Assembly: GCF_900111865.1 (NCBI RefSeq) | Contig: NZ_FOJS01000001.1 | Coordinates: 344,930 to 408,929 of the forward strand | Length of the DNA: 64,000 bases | Source: Parageobacillus thermantarcticus | GTDB lineage: Bacteria; Bacillota; Bacilli; Bacillales; Anoxybacillaceae | Direction: 5' to 3' | Part shown: positions 46,693 to 57,699 of the stretch, in pieces | How positions within the stretch are numbered: position 1 is the stretch's first letter | Layout of the letters: each line of letters starts with the position of its first letter | Position numbers and translations under genes: made by a program | Notes under the pieces: generated by a model | What the model was told of the DNA's origin: nothing | Databases searched by the model: none | What the model saw: only the letters and a program-made list of their open reading frames with translations

Positions 46693-47457
46693 ATGTTAAC
46701 GAATGAACAATTGGCCGCCTTCCGCGCCGAACTTCTTCGCGCAAAACACGAACTGCAAGAACGGCTGCAACATAATGATCATTTCGGCACGCTGCGGAGC
46801 CACGCGCACGACGCGGTCGGCGAACTTGCAAGCTACGACAATCACCCGGCGGATGAGGCTACCGAACTATATGAACGGGAAAAAGATATCGCGCTAGATG
46901 AACATGCGGAAAGGGAACTAAAAGAGATTGAACACGCTCTTCAAGCGATCGAAAACGGCACATACGGCATATGCGAAGTTTGCGGAAAGCCAATTCCATA
47001 CGAACGGCTGAAAGCACTGCCGACAACAACATGCTGCAAAGAACATAGCCGTGACGAAACGGTTTCACAAAAACGGCTGCTCGAAGAAGGAGTGTGGATG
47101 CCTCCATTTGGCAAATTTGATCTCGATAGCCGTGACGAATCGGTCGCATATGACGCGGAAGACGCTTGGCAAGAAGTCGCTCGTTACGACTCGTCCGATA
47201 CTCCTTCTGATTTAGGGAAAAACATTGACTATTACGGAGAAACATATGCCGAATCAGAAGAACACGTCGGTTACGTCGAAGAACTGGAAAATTTTGCTGC
47301 AGTAGATTTATACGGGAAAAACGTAAAAGTATATCCGACAAGGGAACACGAACAGCTGGAAAATATATTGGACGACGCGGGAATCATGTCCAATATCGGC
47401 GATCTGCCGGCATATGAAAAAGAACCTTATACGAAAAAAGAAGACCATCGGCGTTGA
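46693..47457 (+). CDS. yteA: TraR/DksA-type zinc-finger protein YteA
   Basis: 254-aa protein of the yteA family. A helical hairpin at residues 1-90, as in DksA, is followed by a C4 zinc finger at about 95-120 (CEVCGKPIPYERLKALPTTT, then CCKEH). The C-terminal half is acidic and low in complexity (YDAEDAWQEVARYDSSDTPS). The family is sporulation-associated in Bacillus; the target is unknown. ATG at 46693 follows AGGAAGGAA. Own terminator. Confidence 0.87.
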   Translation: MLTNEQLAAFRAELLRAKHELQERLQHNDHFGTLRSHAHDAVGELASYDNHPADEATELYEREKDIALDEHAERELKEIEHALQAIENGTYGICEVCGKPIPYERLKALPTTTCCKEHSRDETVSQKRLLEEGVWMPPFGKFDLDSRDESVAYDAEDAWQEVARYDSSDTPSDLGKNIDYYGETYAESEEHVGYVEELENFAAVDLYGKNVKVYPTREHEQLENILDDAGIMSNIGDLPAYEKEPYTKKEDHRR

Positions 47458-47471
47458 TGGTCTTTTTTTTT
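47441..47471 (+). terminator. Terminator of yteA
   Basis: AAGACCATC/GATGGTCTT 9-bp stem and T run. The yteA stop codon TGA lies at the loop and right arm. Confidence 0.9.
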
Positions 47472-47543
47472 GAAACAAAAAGGAATTCACGTTCGTATAA
47501 AGAATATGTTAGTTGATGAAACAATGATATTGAGGTGAAGACG

Positions 47544-48338
47544 ATGAATGCGCATGAAATTGACTACAAGCTATATGGGGACGACATGCAATTCGTCGAA
47601 ATTGAATTGGATCCCCAAGAGAGCGTCATCGCCGAAGCTGGCGGCATGATGATGATGGAAGATGGAATTACGATGGAGACGGTCTTCGGAGACGGTTCCG
47701 ATTCCGGAAAAGGGTTTTTCAACAAGTTAGTGGGAGCGGGAAAACGGCTGTTGACCGGTGAAAGCTTATTTATGACCGTGTTTACGAACAACAGTGCCGA
47801 AAAACGCCGCGTCTCGTTCGCCGCACCATACCCGGGGAAAATTATTCCGATGGATTTGAGCGAACTCGGCGGCAAAGTGATTTGCCAAAAAGATTCCTTC
47901 CTTTGTGCAGCGAAAGGAGTTTCTGTAGGCATTGACTTTCAACGTAAACTTGGCACTGGCTTTTTCGGCGGTGAAGGATTTATTATGCAAAAACTTGAAG
48001 GAGACGGCCTTGCCTTTTTGCACGCGGGCGGAACGATTTATCAGCGCAAGCTAGAGCCCGGCGAGAAGTTGCGCATTGATACCGGTTGCTTAGTGGCAAT
48101 GACAAAAGACGTCGATTATGACATCGAATATGTTGGTAAAATTAAAACCGCCTTTTTCGGCGGCGAAGGATTGTTTTTTGCCACATTAACCGGTCCGGGA
48201 ACCGTTTGGGTGCAGTCGCTTCCGTTCAGCCGGCTTGCTGACCGGATTATCGCCGCTGCACCAAGCACGGGAAGCCGCTCCGTCGGAGAAGGAAGCATTC
48301 TCGGCAGCATTGGCGATTGGCTCGATGGAGACGATTGA
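47544..48338 (+). CDS. AIM24 / TIGR00266 family protein
   Basis: 264-aa beta-sandwich protein of the TIGR00266 (AIM24) family. Typical elements are [36 protein letters not shown] near residue 143 and the repeated [19 protein letters not shown] near residue 208. No membrane segment. Function unknown; members are often linked to membranes or stress. ATG at 47544 is used with TTGAGGTGA upstream; the in-frame GTG at 47535 lies in that site. Confidence 0.85.
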   Translation: MNAHEIDYKLYGDDMQFVEIELDPQESVIAEAGGMMMMEDGITMETVFGDGSDSGKGFFNKLVGAGKRLLTGESLFMTVFTNNSAEKRRVSFAAPYPGKIIPMDLSELGGKVICQKDSFLCAAKGVSVGIDFQRKLGTGFFGGEGFIMQKLEGDGLAFLHAGGTIYQRKLEPGEKLRIDTGCLVAMTKDVDYDIEYVGKIKTAFFGGEGLFFATLTGPGTVWVQSLPFSRLADRIIAAAPSTGSRSVGEGSILGSIGDWLDGDD

Positions 48339-48367
48339 GAGAGGCCAAAAAACCCTCTCTCTTTTTT
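48336..48367 (+). terminator. Terminator between the AIM24 gene and glgP
   Basis: GAGAGAGG/CCTCTCTC stem with T run on the plus strand. The glgP stop codon begins 3 bp beyond it. Confidence 0.87.
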
Positions 48368-48369
48368 AT

Positions 48370-50769
48370 TTATTCAACTGGATGAATATCCCATATTTCA
48401 GTCGCATACTCTTGCACCGTCCGGTCACTGGAAAAGTAGCCGGAATGGGCAATGTTGATCGCACTCATCTTCAGCCATCGTTCCCGCTGCTTATACGCCG
48501 CTTCCACTTTTTCCTGCGTCTTGGCATATGACGCGAAATCGCGCAGCACGAAATATTCATCGTTTTGTGTTAAAAGCGAATCGTAAATCGGCTCAAAATG
48601 GTCATGAACGCCCGGAAAAAATCCGTTGACTAACTGATCGACGACCTGCTTAATCCGTTTATCGTGATGGTAATATTCGTGCGCGCGATATCCGCCGTTT
48701 TGGTAGTAGTTTAACACTTCTTCCGCCGTAAGCCCGAAAATAAACATATTTTCTTCCCCGACCGCCTCCAATATTTCAACATTCGCCCCATCTAGCGTTC
48801 CAAGCGTAATCGCCCCATTCATCATAAACTTCATATTGCCTGTGCCGGACGCTTCTTTGCTTGCCGTTGAAATTTGCTCGCTTACATCTGCCGCCGGAAA
48901 AACTTCTTCCGCTAAAGAAACTCGATAGTTTTCTAAAAAAATGACTTTTAACTGTTCGTTTGTCCTTTTATCATTGTTCACTTTTTCCGCGACCGCATGG
49001 ATAAGTTTAATAATCCGTTTTGCGTAATAATATCCCGGGGAAGCTTTGGCGCCAAAAATAAATGTGCGCGGATAAATCGAAAAACTTGCATCTTCTTTAA
49101 GGCGGTTGTACAGATGCATAATATGGAGAACATTTAACAACTGCCGCTTGTAAGCATGAAGCCGTTTTACTTGCACGTCAAAAATCGATGATTCATTCAC
49201 GAGGATTCCCGTCTTTTCATAAATGCGCTTCGCCAATTTTGCTTTGCGCTTTTGCTTGACGTTTTCGAGTTCTTGCTGAAACGCCGGATCGAAAGCGTAT
49301 CGCTTTAACTGAATTAATTTGTGCGGTTCTTTGATCCAACATGGTCCTATCGCCTTCGTAATTAACGTGGAAAGTTCGGGGTTCGCTTTTAGCAGCCACC
49401 GCCGGTGCGTCACTCCGTTCGTCTTGTTGTTAAATTTTTGCGGTTGAAACTCATAAAACAGCTTCATTTCCCTCTTTTTTAAAATTTCCGAATGCAATTT
49501 TGCGACCCCGTTCACACTATGGCTTCCGACAATTGCTAAATGCGCCATTTTAACAAGGCCGTGTGCGATAACGGCCATTTCTTCAATCCGCTTCCAATCG
49601 CCGGGATAATGATGCCAAAGTTCGCGGCAAAACCGCTCATTTATCTCCTCGACAATCATGTAAATGCGCGGCAACAGCGGCTGAAAAATGCGAATCGGCC
49701 ATTTCTCTAGCGCCTCCGACAATGTCGTATGGTTCGTATACGAAACCGTATTCGTTGTAACGTGCCAAGCGTCTTCCCAGCTCATTCCCTCTTCATCTAA
49801 TAAAATTCTCATCAATTCCGGAATCGCCAAAGCTGGGTGAGTATCGTTCACATGAATCGCCACATGCTTATGCAGCTCATACAAATGCCCATGCTGGCGG
49901 CGATGCGCGCGGACGATGCTGCCAACGCTTGCAGCAACGAGAAAATATTGCTGCTTCAGGCGCAATATTTTCCCTTCGTCATGCGTGTCATCAGGATATA
50001 AAAATTCGGAAATCGCCTCCGTTTCCCTTTTATATTGCATTATGCTTTTATGAGGCGGAAACGTTTTCGCCGGCTCCGCGCTCCAAAGCCGCAACGTGTT
50101 CACTGTTTTCGTATCATAGCCGATGATCGGAATATCATATGGAACCGCCATTACCTTTTCGCTGTCCATATGGCGGAATGTCAGGCGGCCGTTTTGCTTG
50201 GATATTTCTACACTTCCCCAAAAATTCACTTCTACCGCCAATTCCTCTTTTCGGATTTCCCATACGTTTCCATGGCGCAACCATTGTTCTGGCAGCTCGA
50301 CTTGATATCCATCGACAATTTTTTGGTCAAAAAGCCCATGTTTATAACGAATTCCGCAACCATGACCAGGCAAATTGAGAGAAGCAAGCGAGTCTAAAAA
50401 ACAAGCAGCAAGGCGGCCAAGGCCGCCGTTGCCCAGCCCTGCATCCGCTTCACATTCTTCTATGTCATCAAGGCGAATTCCTAAATCGTTCAGCCCTTCT
50501 TCGACGACATTGCGAATGCCAAGGTTAAGCAAATTGCTGCCAAGAAGTCGCCCTAGTAAAAATTCAATCGACAAATAATATACTTGCTTTTGCTTTCGCG
50601 CGCGATTTCTCTCATTCGTCTGAATCCAGTTTTGGCTAATATATTCCCGAACCATGCTCCCTAACGTATAATATTGATCCCGCGACGTTGATTCTTCAAA
50701 GCGTTTGCCGCACAGCATTTCAAGCCGTTTTAAAAACGTTTTTTTAAATTCTTCTTTATTGGAGAACAT
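48370..50769 (-). CDS. glgP: Glycogen phosphorylase
   Basis: 799-aa GT35 enzyme releasing glucose 1-phosphate from glycogen. The pyridoxal phosphate Lys is in [14 protein letters not shown] near residue 640, and the active-site segment [20 protein letters not shown] is near residue 100. ATG at 50769 follows GGGAG and overlaps glgA by 14 bases. Last gene of the operon. Confidence 0.95.
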   Translation of the reverse strand: MFSNKEEFKKTFLKRLEMLCGKRFEESTSRDQYYTLGSMVREYISQNWIQTNERNRARKQKQVYYLSIEFLLGRLLGSNLLNLGIRNVVEEGLNDLGIRLDDIEECEADAGLGNGGLGRLAACFLDSLASLNLPGHGCGIRYKHGLFDQKIVDGYQVELPEQWLRHGNVWEIRKEELAVEVNFWGSVEISKQNGRLTFRHMDSEKVMAVPYDIPIIGYDTKTVNTLRLWSAEPAKTFPPHKSIMQYKRETEAISEFLYPDDTHDEGKILRLKQQYFLVAASVGSIVRAHRRQHGHLYELHKHVAIHVNDTHPALAIPELMRILLDEEGMSWEDAWHVTTNTVSYTNHTTLSEALEKWPIRIFQPLLPRIYMIVEEINERFCRELWHHYPGDWKRIEEMAVIAHGLVKMAHLAIVGSHSVNGVAKLHSEILKKREMKLFYEFQPQKFNNKTNGVTHRRWLLKANPELSTLITKAIGPCWIKEPHKLIQLKRYAFDPAFQQELENVKQKRKAKLAKRIYEKTGILVNESSIFDVQVKRLHAYKRQLLNVLHIMHLYNRLKEDASFSIYPRTFIFGAKASPGYYYAKRIIKLIHAVAEKVNNDKRTNEQLKVIFLENYRVSLAEEVFPAADVSEQISTASKEASGTGNMKFMMNGAITLGTLDGANVEILEAVGEENMFIFGLTAEEVLNYYQNGGYRAHEYYHHDKRIKQVVDQLVNGFFPGVHDHFEPIYDSLLTQNDEYFVLRDFASYAKTQEKVEAAYKQRERWLKMSAINIAHSGYFSSDRTVQEYATEIWDIHPVE

Positions 50770-52210
50770 GACGTTCACTCCCGGCCACTAAATCCGCATA
50801 TGCTTTGTGATACTCAAGCGCTGACTGCCGCCAGCTATAATCGCCGCCCATCGCTTCTTGCATCAGCTTTTCCCACACTTGCTTCTCCTTATAAAACGCA
50901 AGCGCGCGGCGAATTGTATATAACATATCATGGGCGTTAAAGTTCGTAAAACTGAACCCGTTCCCTTCGCCCGTAAACTCATTATACGATTGCACTGTAT
51001 CGTTTAATCCTCCCGTTTCCCGCACGATCGGAATCGTTCCATACCGAAGCGCGATCATTTGGCTAAGGCCGCACGGCTCAAATTTCGATGGCATTAAAAA
51101 TAGATCGGCTCCCGCATAAATTTGATGTGCCAACTCTTCATAAAAGCCAATGTACGCCTTGACTTTATTCGGGTATGTTGCCTCCATAGCACGGAAAAAT
51201 TGTTCAAACTCCGCATCTCCTGTCCCAAGCAAAATGAATTGAACATCTTCGGCAACGATTTCATGGAAGACGCACTTTACAAGATCGAGCCCTTTTTGCT
51301 TTGTCAACCGCGTTACCATCGCAATAATCGGGACGTTTTCCCTTACCGGTAAACCGAAATATTGTTGCAGGGCGCGTTTATTCGCTTGTTTTCTAGCAAT
51401 CGTCTGCACATCGTATGGAGCGGCAATGAAAGGATCGGTTTTCGGATCATACCGTTCATCGTCGATGCCGTTTAAAATTCCGATTAAATCATGTCGGCGC
51501 GCCCGCAACAGCCCATCAAGCCGCTCTCCGTAATATTCTGTCTGTATTTCTTCTTTGTATGTCGGACTGACCGTTGTAATGATATCGGCGGCAACAAGCG
51601 CCCCCTTCATAAAGTTCACATTTCCATAAAACTCCAAATGTTCGATTGTAAAATAATGATCGCTTAAATTCAATAAATCACCTAAAATTTCGCGGGGAAA
51701 AATTCCTTGAAACTGCAGATTATGAATCGTAAATACAGTGCGGATTTGTTCATAAAATGGATTTTTTCGATATTGTTCGCGCAATAAAAACGGAATCATG
51801 CCGGTATGCCAATCGTGGCAATGAATAATATCCGGGCGAAACGGAAGCGCGGGAAGCGCGTCTAAAACGGCGCGGCAAAAGTACGCAAACCGTTCTCCAT
51901 CATCATAATGTCCGTATAATAGATGGCGTTGAAAATAGTATTCGTTGTCGACAAAATAATAAATCACTCCTTCGCGTTCGAGCATTTCGATTCCGCAATA
52001 TTGCCGTCTCCATCCTACCTTAACAACAAGTTCGGCAATTTTTTTCATTTCTTTTTTATCGCTTTCGCGAATCGTTACATATTTTGGCATGATGACCCGA
52101 ACATCCGTCCCTAATTTCCGCAATTGCTTCGGCAGCGCTCCGGCAACATCCGCCAATCCTCCCGACTTCACAAACGGCACGCACTCAGACACGACAAACA
52201 ATACATTCAC
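50756..52210 (-). CDS. glgA: Glycogen synthase (ADP-glucose)
   Basis: 484-aa GT5 enzyme elongating glycogen from ADP-glucose. The substrate motif [13 protein letters not shown] is at residue 15 and the second site [17 protein letters not shown] near residue 375. The start is GTG at 52210, overlapping the glgD stop (GTGA). Confidence 0.95.
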   Translation of the reverse strand: MNVLFVVSECVPFVKSGGLADVAGALPKQLRKLGTDVRVIMPKYVTIRESDKKEMKKIAELVVKVGWRRQYCGIEMLEREGVIYYFVDNEYYFQRHLLYGHYDDGERFAYFCRAVLDALPALPFRPDIIHCHDWHTGMIPFLLREQYRKNPFYEQIRTVFTIHNLQFQGIFPREILGDLLNLSDHYFTIEHLEFYGNVNFMKGALVAADIITTVSPTYKEEIQTEYYGERLDGLLRARRHDLIGILNGIDDERYDPKTDPFIAAPYDVQTIARKQANKRALQQYFGLPVRENVPIIAMVTRLTKQKGLDLVKCVFHEIVAEDVQFILLGTGDAEFEQFFRAMEATYPNKVKAYIGFYEELAHQIYAGADLFLMPSKFEPCGLSQMIALRYGTIPIVRETGGLNDTVQSYNEFTGEGNGFSFTNFNAHDMLYTIRRALAFYKEKQVWEKLMQEAMGGDYSWRQSALEYHKAYADLVAGSERHVLQ

Positions 52211-53238
52211 CGGTTGATCAACTCTCCTTGCACCGTTCCTTTTCGAACTACAAACGGTTGCTGTTCCGTCCCCAGTAAAGAAACGTCATTTTCTACTTTC
52301 GCATCTTTATCGACAATAACGCAATGGAGATGACAATGTTCACCAATTTGACTTTTTTGCATAATAATGCTATTTTTGATGACTGCCCCTTTGCCGATTT
52401 TCACAGAGCGGAAAATGATGCTGTTTTCCACATGCCCTTCGATAATGCAGCCGTTGGCGATCATGGAATTTTTCACGACCGCTTTTTCTGTATATTTCGT
52501 CGGCGGTTCATCTTTCACTTTCGTATAAATCGGACGTGACTTAATAAACAGCTGCCGCCAAACATCTCGATTAAGCAATTCGATGCTATGGCGAAAATAA
52601 CTTTCAATCGAGTCAACGACAGCCGCATACCCGCTGTATTCATAGTCACAAATTTTTAAAGAATGACGATGATCACGGACAACATCAACAATGCTGTAAT
52701 AGCCGGTACGTCGATGATTAGCGATTAAATCGAGCAACAATGACGTTTCTAACACAAACATTTCCAGCGAACGACCTTGATGGCGAACTTCGGTAATATC
52801 GCATTGATTCGCAATGTGACGTTCTAACACCGCTTCATAATCAATATTGCAAACGGTGTAACTGTTGCAAATAACGGCATATTTTTGCCTGCTGCGCAAA
52901 AAATAGTCAATATGCTGTTCAAAATGGGCAAACGCGCCAACGTGAGGATTTGGAATCGATAAATCTGGGGATGGAAAAAAGAATAATCCGTCCCGTTTCC
53001 GGTTTAAATCCCAATTCTTTCCCGATCCTAAATGGTCCATTAAAGAACGGTATTGGTATTTTGGAAAAATCGCTACACTCTCGATTCCGGAATTAACCAT
53101 GCTCGACAATACAAAGTCGATTAATCGATACCTCCCCGCAAACGGCACCGCCGCAACAGAACGATGCATCGTCAGCGGCTGAAGCGGCTCGATATACGTC
53201 GTTGCATCAATAACTCCCAGCATCGATTTATGATTCAC
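52207..53238 (-). CDS. glgD: Glucose-1-phosphate adenylyltransferase subunit GlgD
   Basis: 343-aa regulatory-type paralogue of GlgC, typical of Bacillaceae. The nucleotidyltransferase domain is degenerate: no GGxGxRLxPLT loop at the N terminus, only [16 protein letters not shown] left-handed beta-helix occupies the last 90 residues. It forms the GlgCD enzyme and raises activity. GTG start at 53238, 7 bp after glgC. Confidence 0.92.
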   Translation of the reverse strand: MNHKSMLGVIDATTYIEPLQPLTMHRSVAAVPFAGRYRLIDFVLSSMVNSGIESVAIFPKYQYRSLMDHLGSGKNWDLNRKRDGLFFFPSPDLSIPNPHVGAFAHFEQHIDYFLRSRQKYAVICNSYTVCNIDYEAVLERHIANQCDITEVRHQGRSLEMFVLETSLLLDLIANHRRTGYYSIVDVVRDHRHSLKICDYEYSGYAAVVDSIESYFRHSIELLNRDVWRQLFIKSRPIYTKVKDEPPTKYTEKAVVKNSMIANGCIIEGHVENSIIFRSVKIGKGAVIKNSIIMQKSQIGEHCHLHCVIVDKDAKVENDVSLLGTEQQPFVVRKGTVQGELINR

Positions 53239-53245
53239 CGTTGCT

Positions 53246-54382
53246 TCATCCTTTCCCGTTTTTCGTTTGTAACCATTCTTTCGTCACAAGAAAATCATCC
53301 GGACAAACAACTAAATGCGACGGAATTTCTATGTTCGGCGGCACGATCGCCCTTTCGATATAGACTCCTTCGCCAATCACCGCGTCCGGCATAATGACGC
53401 AATCTTTCACCATCGCTCCTTTTTGAACATGGACTCCTTGAAACAATATGGAATGTTCTACGTTTCCTTCGACCACGCATCCTTCGTTAACAAGCGAATG
53501 AACGACAACCGCTTCATCGGAAATGTATTGCGGCGGCTGATTTGGATTTACAGAATAAATGCGCCATGAATGGTCAAACAAATCTAGCTCGTTTTTTTCA
53601 TCCAATAAATCCATATTGGCTTCCCACAAACTTTTCACCGTCCCGACATCTTTCCAATAGCCTTTAAACGGATAGGCGACAAGCCGCTTTCTTTTCCGAA
53701 GCAACAACGGAATCACGTCTTTTCCAAAATCGTGGCTTGAGTGCGGATTGGCGTTATCCATTTGCAAATACTCTTTTAAAAGCGGCCAATTAAAAATATA
53801 AATGCCCATTGAAGCAAGGTTGTTTTTCGGGTTCTTCGGTTTTTCTTCAAATTCAATAATTTCCATTTGTTCATTTGTATTCATAATGCCGAAGCGGCTT
53901 GCCTCCGACCACGGAACTTCAATGACAGAAATAGTCGCATCAGCGTTTTTCATCATATGATAGTCAAGCATTTTTCCATAATCCATTTTATAAATATGAT
54001 CCCCCGATAAAACTAACACGTAATCCGGGTCATATTGTTCAATATAGTTGATATTTTGATAAATGGCGTTCGCTGTTCCTTCATACCATTTCACCCCAGA
54101 CGATACGGAATAAGGAGGAAGAACGGTAACGCCGCCATTTCTGCGATCTAAATCCCAAGCGCTCCCGATGCCAATATAAGAGTGCAACAGAAGCGGCTGA
54201 TATTGCGTTAATACTCCGACCGTATCGATTCCGGAATTCGTGCAGTTGCTCAATGTAAAATCGATAATGCGATATTTTCCTCCAAATGGAACAGCTGGCT
54301 TGGCAATGTTTGTCGTCAACGAACATAAACGGCTACCTTGTCCTCCCGCCAATAACATGGCGATGCACTTTTTCTTTGCCAT
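53246..54382 (-). CDS. glgC: Glucose-1-phosphate adenylyltransferase GlgC
   Basis: 378-aa catalytic subunit making ADP-glucose. The nucleotide loop is [20 protein letters not shown] near residue 10, then [12 protein letters not shown], and the substrate motif [13 protein letters not shown] beta-helix C-terminal domain follows. ATG at 54382 is chosen (MAKKKC); TTG 3 bases upstream and ATG at 54394 are possible. The start lies 50 bases inside glgB in a different frame. Confidence 0.93.
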   Translation of the reverse strand: MAKKKCIAMLLAGGQGSRLCSLTTNIAKPAVPFGGKYRIIDFTLSNCTNSGIDTVGVLTQYQPLLLHSYIGIGSAWDLDRRNGGVTVLPPYSVSSGVKWYEGTANAIYQNINYIEQYDPDYVLVLSGDHIYKMDYGKMLDYHMMKNADATISVIEVPWSEASRFGIMNTNEQMEIIEFEEKPKNPKNNLASMGIYIFNWPLLKEYLQMDNANPHSSHDFGKDVIPLLLRKRKRLVAYPFKGYWKDVGTVKSLWEANMDLLDEKNELDLFDHSWRIYSVNPNQPPQYISDEAVVVHSLVNEGCVVEGNVEHSILFQGVHVQKGAMVKDCVIMPDAVIGEGVYIERAIVPPNIEIPSHLVVCPDDFLVTKEWLQTKNGKG

Positions 54383-56264
54383 CAATGCTTCCATCCCCCC
54401 GTTTTTTCACTGGTCGTAAAATAGAAATGGCAAACGGCGGAACTGTCATGCGAATATGATATGGCTTTCCATGAAACGGCTCTTTGACCGCTGCAACCGG
54501 CTTCGCATTGACATTCCCCCACCCTCCGAACTTAGCCGCATCGCTATTGATTATTTCTCGATATTTGGCAAATAGAGGAACACCAACTTTATAATCGTGG
54601 TACACTTTATTGGTAAAATTGCACACAACAACAAGCAAATCGTTTTCTTTTTTTCCTCTGCGAACAAATGAAAAAATGCTTTGCTCGGCGTTATGAACAT
54701 CAATCCATTCGAATCCATCCGGAGAATGATCTAACTCATACAAAGATTTGCAGCGCTTATACCATTTCAGCAATTCTTTCACGTACACATTGATCTTCTG
54801 GTGCATCTCAAAATCAAAAAGCATCCAATCCAACTGCTCTAAATCTTTCCACTCATCAAATTGAGCAAATTCACCGCCCATAAACAATAGTTTTTTGCCG
54901 GGATGCGTGAGCAAATACCCATACAGCAACCTTAATTGCGCAAATTTTTCCTCATACGTCCCCGGCATTTTATTTAATAGCGATTTTTTTCCATGCACGA
55001 CCTCGTCATGGGAGAACGGTAAAATAAAATTTTCCGAATACGCGTACAAAAGGGAAAACGTTACTTTATTGTGCGCATATTTTCTCCGCTCCGGCGCCGT
55101 TTCCATATATGTTAAAATATCGTTCATCCACCCCATGTTCCATTTATAGTTAAATCCCAACCCTCCGTTATACGTTGGGGCAGTGACGAGCGGCCATTCC
55201 GTCGAATCTTCGGCAATCATCAATATGCTCGGATCATACGCAAATACGGTCTCATTTAATTTTTGCAAAAACTGTACAGCATATGGGTTTTTGTGCGCTA
55301 CATCGCTATTTGGCCAATACAGCATATTGGCCACCGCATCGACCCGAAAGCCATCGATATGGAAATATTCGATCCAAAATAACGCGTTGGAAATCAAAAA
55401 GCTGCGAACTTCCGGCCTGCCAAGATCAAAATTCGCTGTGCCCCACACATGGTTTTCTCTATCTTGCATGTTGGCATATTCATATGTCGGCGCTCCGTCA
55501 AACATGTATAACCCATGGGCATCTTTGCAAAAGTGGCCAGGAACCCAATCGAGAATCACGCCGATTCCCGCTTGATGGCAGCGGTCAATAAAATGCATGA
55601 AATCATGCGGTGTCCCGTAGCGACTTGTCGCTGAATAATAACCTGTTCCTTGATATCCCCAAGAGCGGTCAAACGGATGCTCAACGAGCGGAAGCAATTC
55701 AATGTGGGTGAAACCATGTTCAATAACATATGGAATTAACTCATCCGCCATTTCTCGGTATGTATAAAAACTGCCGTCCTCTTTCTTTTTCCACGAACCA
55801 AAGTGAAGCTCATAAATGAACAAAGGCTGGTCATAAATTCGCTTACGTTGTTTCTTTCGTCGCCATGTTTGATCATTCCATTGATAACCTTTTATGTTGT
55901 AGACGATGGAGGCGGTGCGGGGGCGCAATTCAGAGTAAAACGCATATGGATCGGCTTTTAACACGACATTCCCATCGTTCGTGGTAATCTCGTATTTATA
56001 TAAATGTCCTTCCAAGTTTTCCGGAATAAAAATCGTCCATACGCCTTGATCACTTACTTTTACAAGGTTAAAATTAGTTCCGTTCCATTCGTTAAAACTG
56101 CCGACTAATCGCACTTGCCGCGCATGCGGAGCCCATACACAAAACCGAGTTCCGACCACGTCATTTTGCTCTACGACATGTGCGCCAAATAATTCATAAC
56201 TTTTATATAAGCTGCCTTCATGAAATAAATAAATTTCCAGATCGGTCGGACTGACGGCGATCAA
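54333..56264 (-). CDS. glgB: 1,4-alpha-Glucan branching enzyme
   Basis: 643-aa GH13 branching enzyme with an N-terminal CBM48 domain ([20 protein letters not shown]). Catalytic regions are DWVPGHF, the nucleophile GFRVDAV near residue 305, IAEDSTEWP near 350 and FSHDEVVHG. The start is read as TTG at 56264, giving (M)IAVSPTDLE like the known Geobacillus enzyme; ATG at 56276 sits too close to the AAAGGA site. The basic C-terminal tail is encoded over the glgC start. First gene of glgBCDAP. Confidence 0.94.
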   Translation of the reverse strand: MIAVSPTDLEIYLFHEGSLYKSYELFGAHVVEQNDVVGTRFCVWAPHARQVRLVGSFNEWNGTNFNLVKVSDQGVWTIFIPENLEGHLYKYEITTNDGNVVLKADPYAFYSELRPRTASIVYNIKGYQWNDQTWRRKKQRKRIYDQPLFIYELHFGSWKKKEDGSFYTYREMADELIPYVIEHGFTHIELLPLVEHPFDRSWGYQGTGYYSATSRYGTPHDFMHFIDRCHQAGIGVILDWVPGHFCKDAHGLYMFDGAPTYEYANMQDRENHVWGTANFDLGRPEVRSFLISNALFWIEYFHIDGFRVDAVANMLYWPNSDVAHKNPYAVQFLQKLNETVFAYDPSILMIAEDSTEWPLVTAPTYNGGLGFNYKWNMGWMNDILTYMETAPERRKYAHNKVTFSLLYAYSENFILPFSHDEVVHGKKSLLNKMPGTYEEKFAQLRLLYGYLLTHPGKKLLFMGGEFAQFDEWKDLEQLDWMLFDFEMHQKINVYVKELLKWYKRCKSLYELDHSPDGFEWIDVHNAEQSIFSFVRRGKKENDLLVVVCNFTNKVYHDYKVGVPLFAKYREIINSDAAKFGGWGNVNAKPVAAVKEPFHGKPYHIRMTVPPFAISILRPVKKRGDGSIDGKEKVHRHVIGGRTR

Positions 56265-56389
56265 TCTGCATCGCATCCTTTCTTAAAGTTTCTTACAATT
56301 ATTACTTATATTCCACAATCATCCATAAATTCCTTGATAAAAAATTTATATTTTTTTGACACTTTTCAACAAACAAATAAAAAATTTTT

Positions 56390-56419
56390 TTGCACAATCA
56401 TAAAGAACTATATTATAAT
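56390..56419 (+). promoter_or_regulatory. Promoter of the cation efflux gene
   Basis: TTGCAC (56390-56395), 18-base spacer and TATAAT (56414-56419). The -10 is embedded in the 14-bp palindrome TATATTATAATATA, which could bind a metal-sensing repressor, although the DNA is simple AT. Confidence 0.55.
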
Positions 56420-56461
56420 ATATATAAATTAATAATAATTCTAAATAAATAGAGGTGTGTT

Positions 56462-57412
56462 ATGTCAATCATTCAATACGATTATCACCATCTCCCGCAC
56501 GTAAAAACACAAAACCAATCGAAACGGACATTATGGATCACCCTCGGATTAACGCTGTTTTTCACGATTGTAGAAATTGCTGGGGGGATATTGTCCAATT
56601 CGTTGGCGCTGCTTTCCGACTCCGCCCATATGGCATCTGACGTCTTAGCGCTCGGACTTAGCATGGTTGCTCTCTACCTTGCCATGCGTCCACCAAATCA
56701 TCGATTTACATTTGGTTATTTGCGCTTTGAGATTATTACGTCCTTTTTAAATGGCCTTACGTTAGCCATTATTTCTATCGGAATTTTTTGGGAGGGAGTT
56801 CAGCGGTTTATTTCTCCCGAACCGATTGATTTTCGTTTAATGCTGACTATTTCTTCCATCGGCTTCATCGTGAATCTCGTATTGACGATCGTCCTTAGCC
56901 GAAGTACAAAGGAAGAGGAAAATTTAAATATTAAGAGCGCATTATGGCATTTTATCGGGGATCTTCTTAGCTCCATCGGCGTCATTGTTTCGGCGATACT
57001 CATTTACTTTACCGGTTTTTATTTTTTCGATCCACTCATTAGCATCATCATTGCTGGCATCATCTTCACAGGCGGTGCGAAAATTATTCGTGAATCGTAT
57101 TTTATTTTGATGGAAGCGGTGCCTGATCAGTTTCATCTCGACCAGATTAGAGAGGATATCCGCCAAATCGAAGGAGTCGAAGATGTACACGACATGCACT
57201 TATGGGCCGTCTCTACGGACCACTATTCGTTAACTGCACACGTGTTTATCAACGAGCATATCCAACCGTTTTGCGTGATCTTGGCTATTAACGAGATGCT
57301 AAGCAAAAAATATGGCATTAAACATACGACGATCCAAGTCGAACACGCCATGTTCCATGATCACGGCGAATATGGAAAAGAATTTTTGCTTCAAAAAAAG
57401 AAAAAAGCATAA
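56462..57412 (+). CDS. czcD: Cation diffusion facilitator, CzcD type
   Basis: 316-aa zinc/cadmium/cobalt:H+ antiporter of the CDF family. Six membrane segments; the site A ligands are in LLSDSAHMASD (helix 2) and SALWHFIGDLLSS (helix 5), the H-D pattern of zinc-type members. A His-containing N terminus (YDYHHLPHVK) precedes helix 1, and a cytoplasmic ferredoxin-like domain (VEDVHDMHLWAVSTDHYSLT) follows. ATG at 56462 follows AGAGGTG. Not in an operon. Confidence 0.92.
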   Translation: MSIIQYDYHHLPHVKTQNQSKRTLWITLGLTLFFTIVEIAGGILSNSLALLSDSAHMASDVLALGLSMVALYLAMRPPNHRFTFGYLRFEIITSFLNGLTLAIISIGIFWEGVQRFISPEPIDFRLMLTISSIGFIVNLVLTIVLSRSTKEEENLNIKSALWHFIGDLLSSIGVIVSAILIYFTGFYFFDPLISIIIAGIIFTGGAKIIRESYFILMEAVPDQFHLDQIREDIRQIEGVEDVHDMHLWAVSTDHYSLTAHVFINEHIQPFCVILAINEMLSKKYGIKHTTIQVEHAMFHDHGEYGKEFLLQKKKKA

Positions 57413-57560
57413 TAAATATGCACTTTGCCGATTCGCATCGAAAAAGTGTTTTCCATCTGTATTAACAAACATATGTTTAGAGTATGCGGAAGACGCTCTG
57501 ATCGTTTGCTATAAACCTCCGTTTCAGAAGAGAAGCGACGATCTAGATTCCTAAATAATA

Positions 57561-57600
57561 ATGGGCTCCCGGGAACATTCCATGGAGCCCATTTCCTTTT
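57561..57600 (+). terminator. Hairpin downstream of czcD
   Basis: ATGGGCTCC/GGAGCCCAT 9-bp stem with inner GGAA/TTCC pairing, then TTTCCTTTT on the plus strand. About 150 bp after the czcD stop; the remaining 57413-57699 DNA shows no gene. Confidence 0.65.
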
Positions 57601-57699
57601 GCGCCGCTCATCACCATATTCGTAAACTTCCTTTTCGAACAATCTTTAGATGAAAATGTTCATTTGCTAACACTCAACTCTATATGAACCAATGAAAAC

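Noticed and set aside
54333..54400. Cys in the GlgC nucleotide loop (GSRLCSLT) as a possible inactivating change
   Set aside because: This position varies among active GlgC proteins (for example Ser in B. subtilis), so no loss of function is implied.
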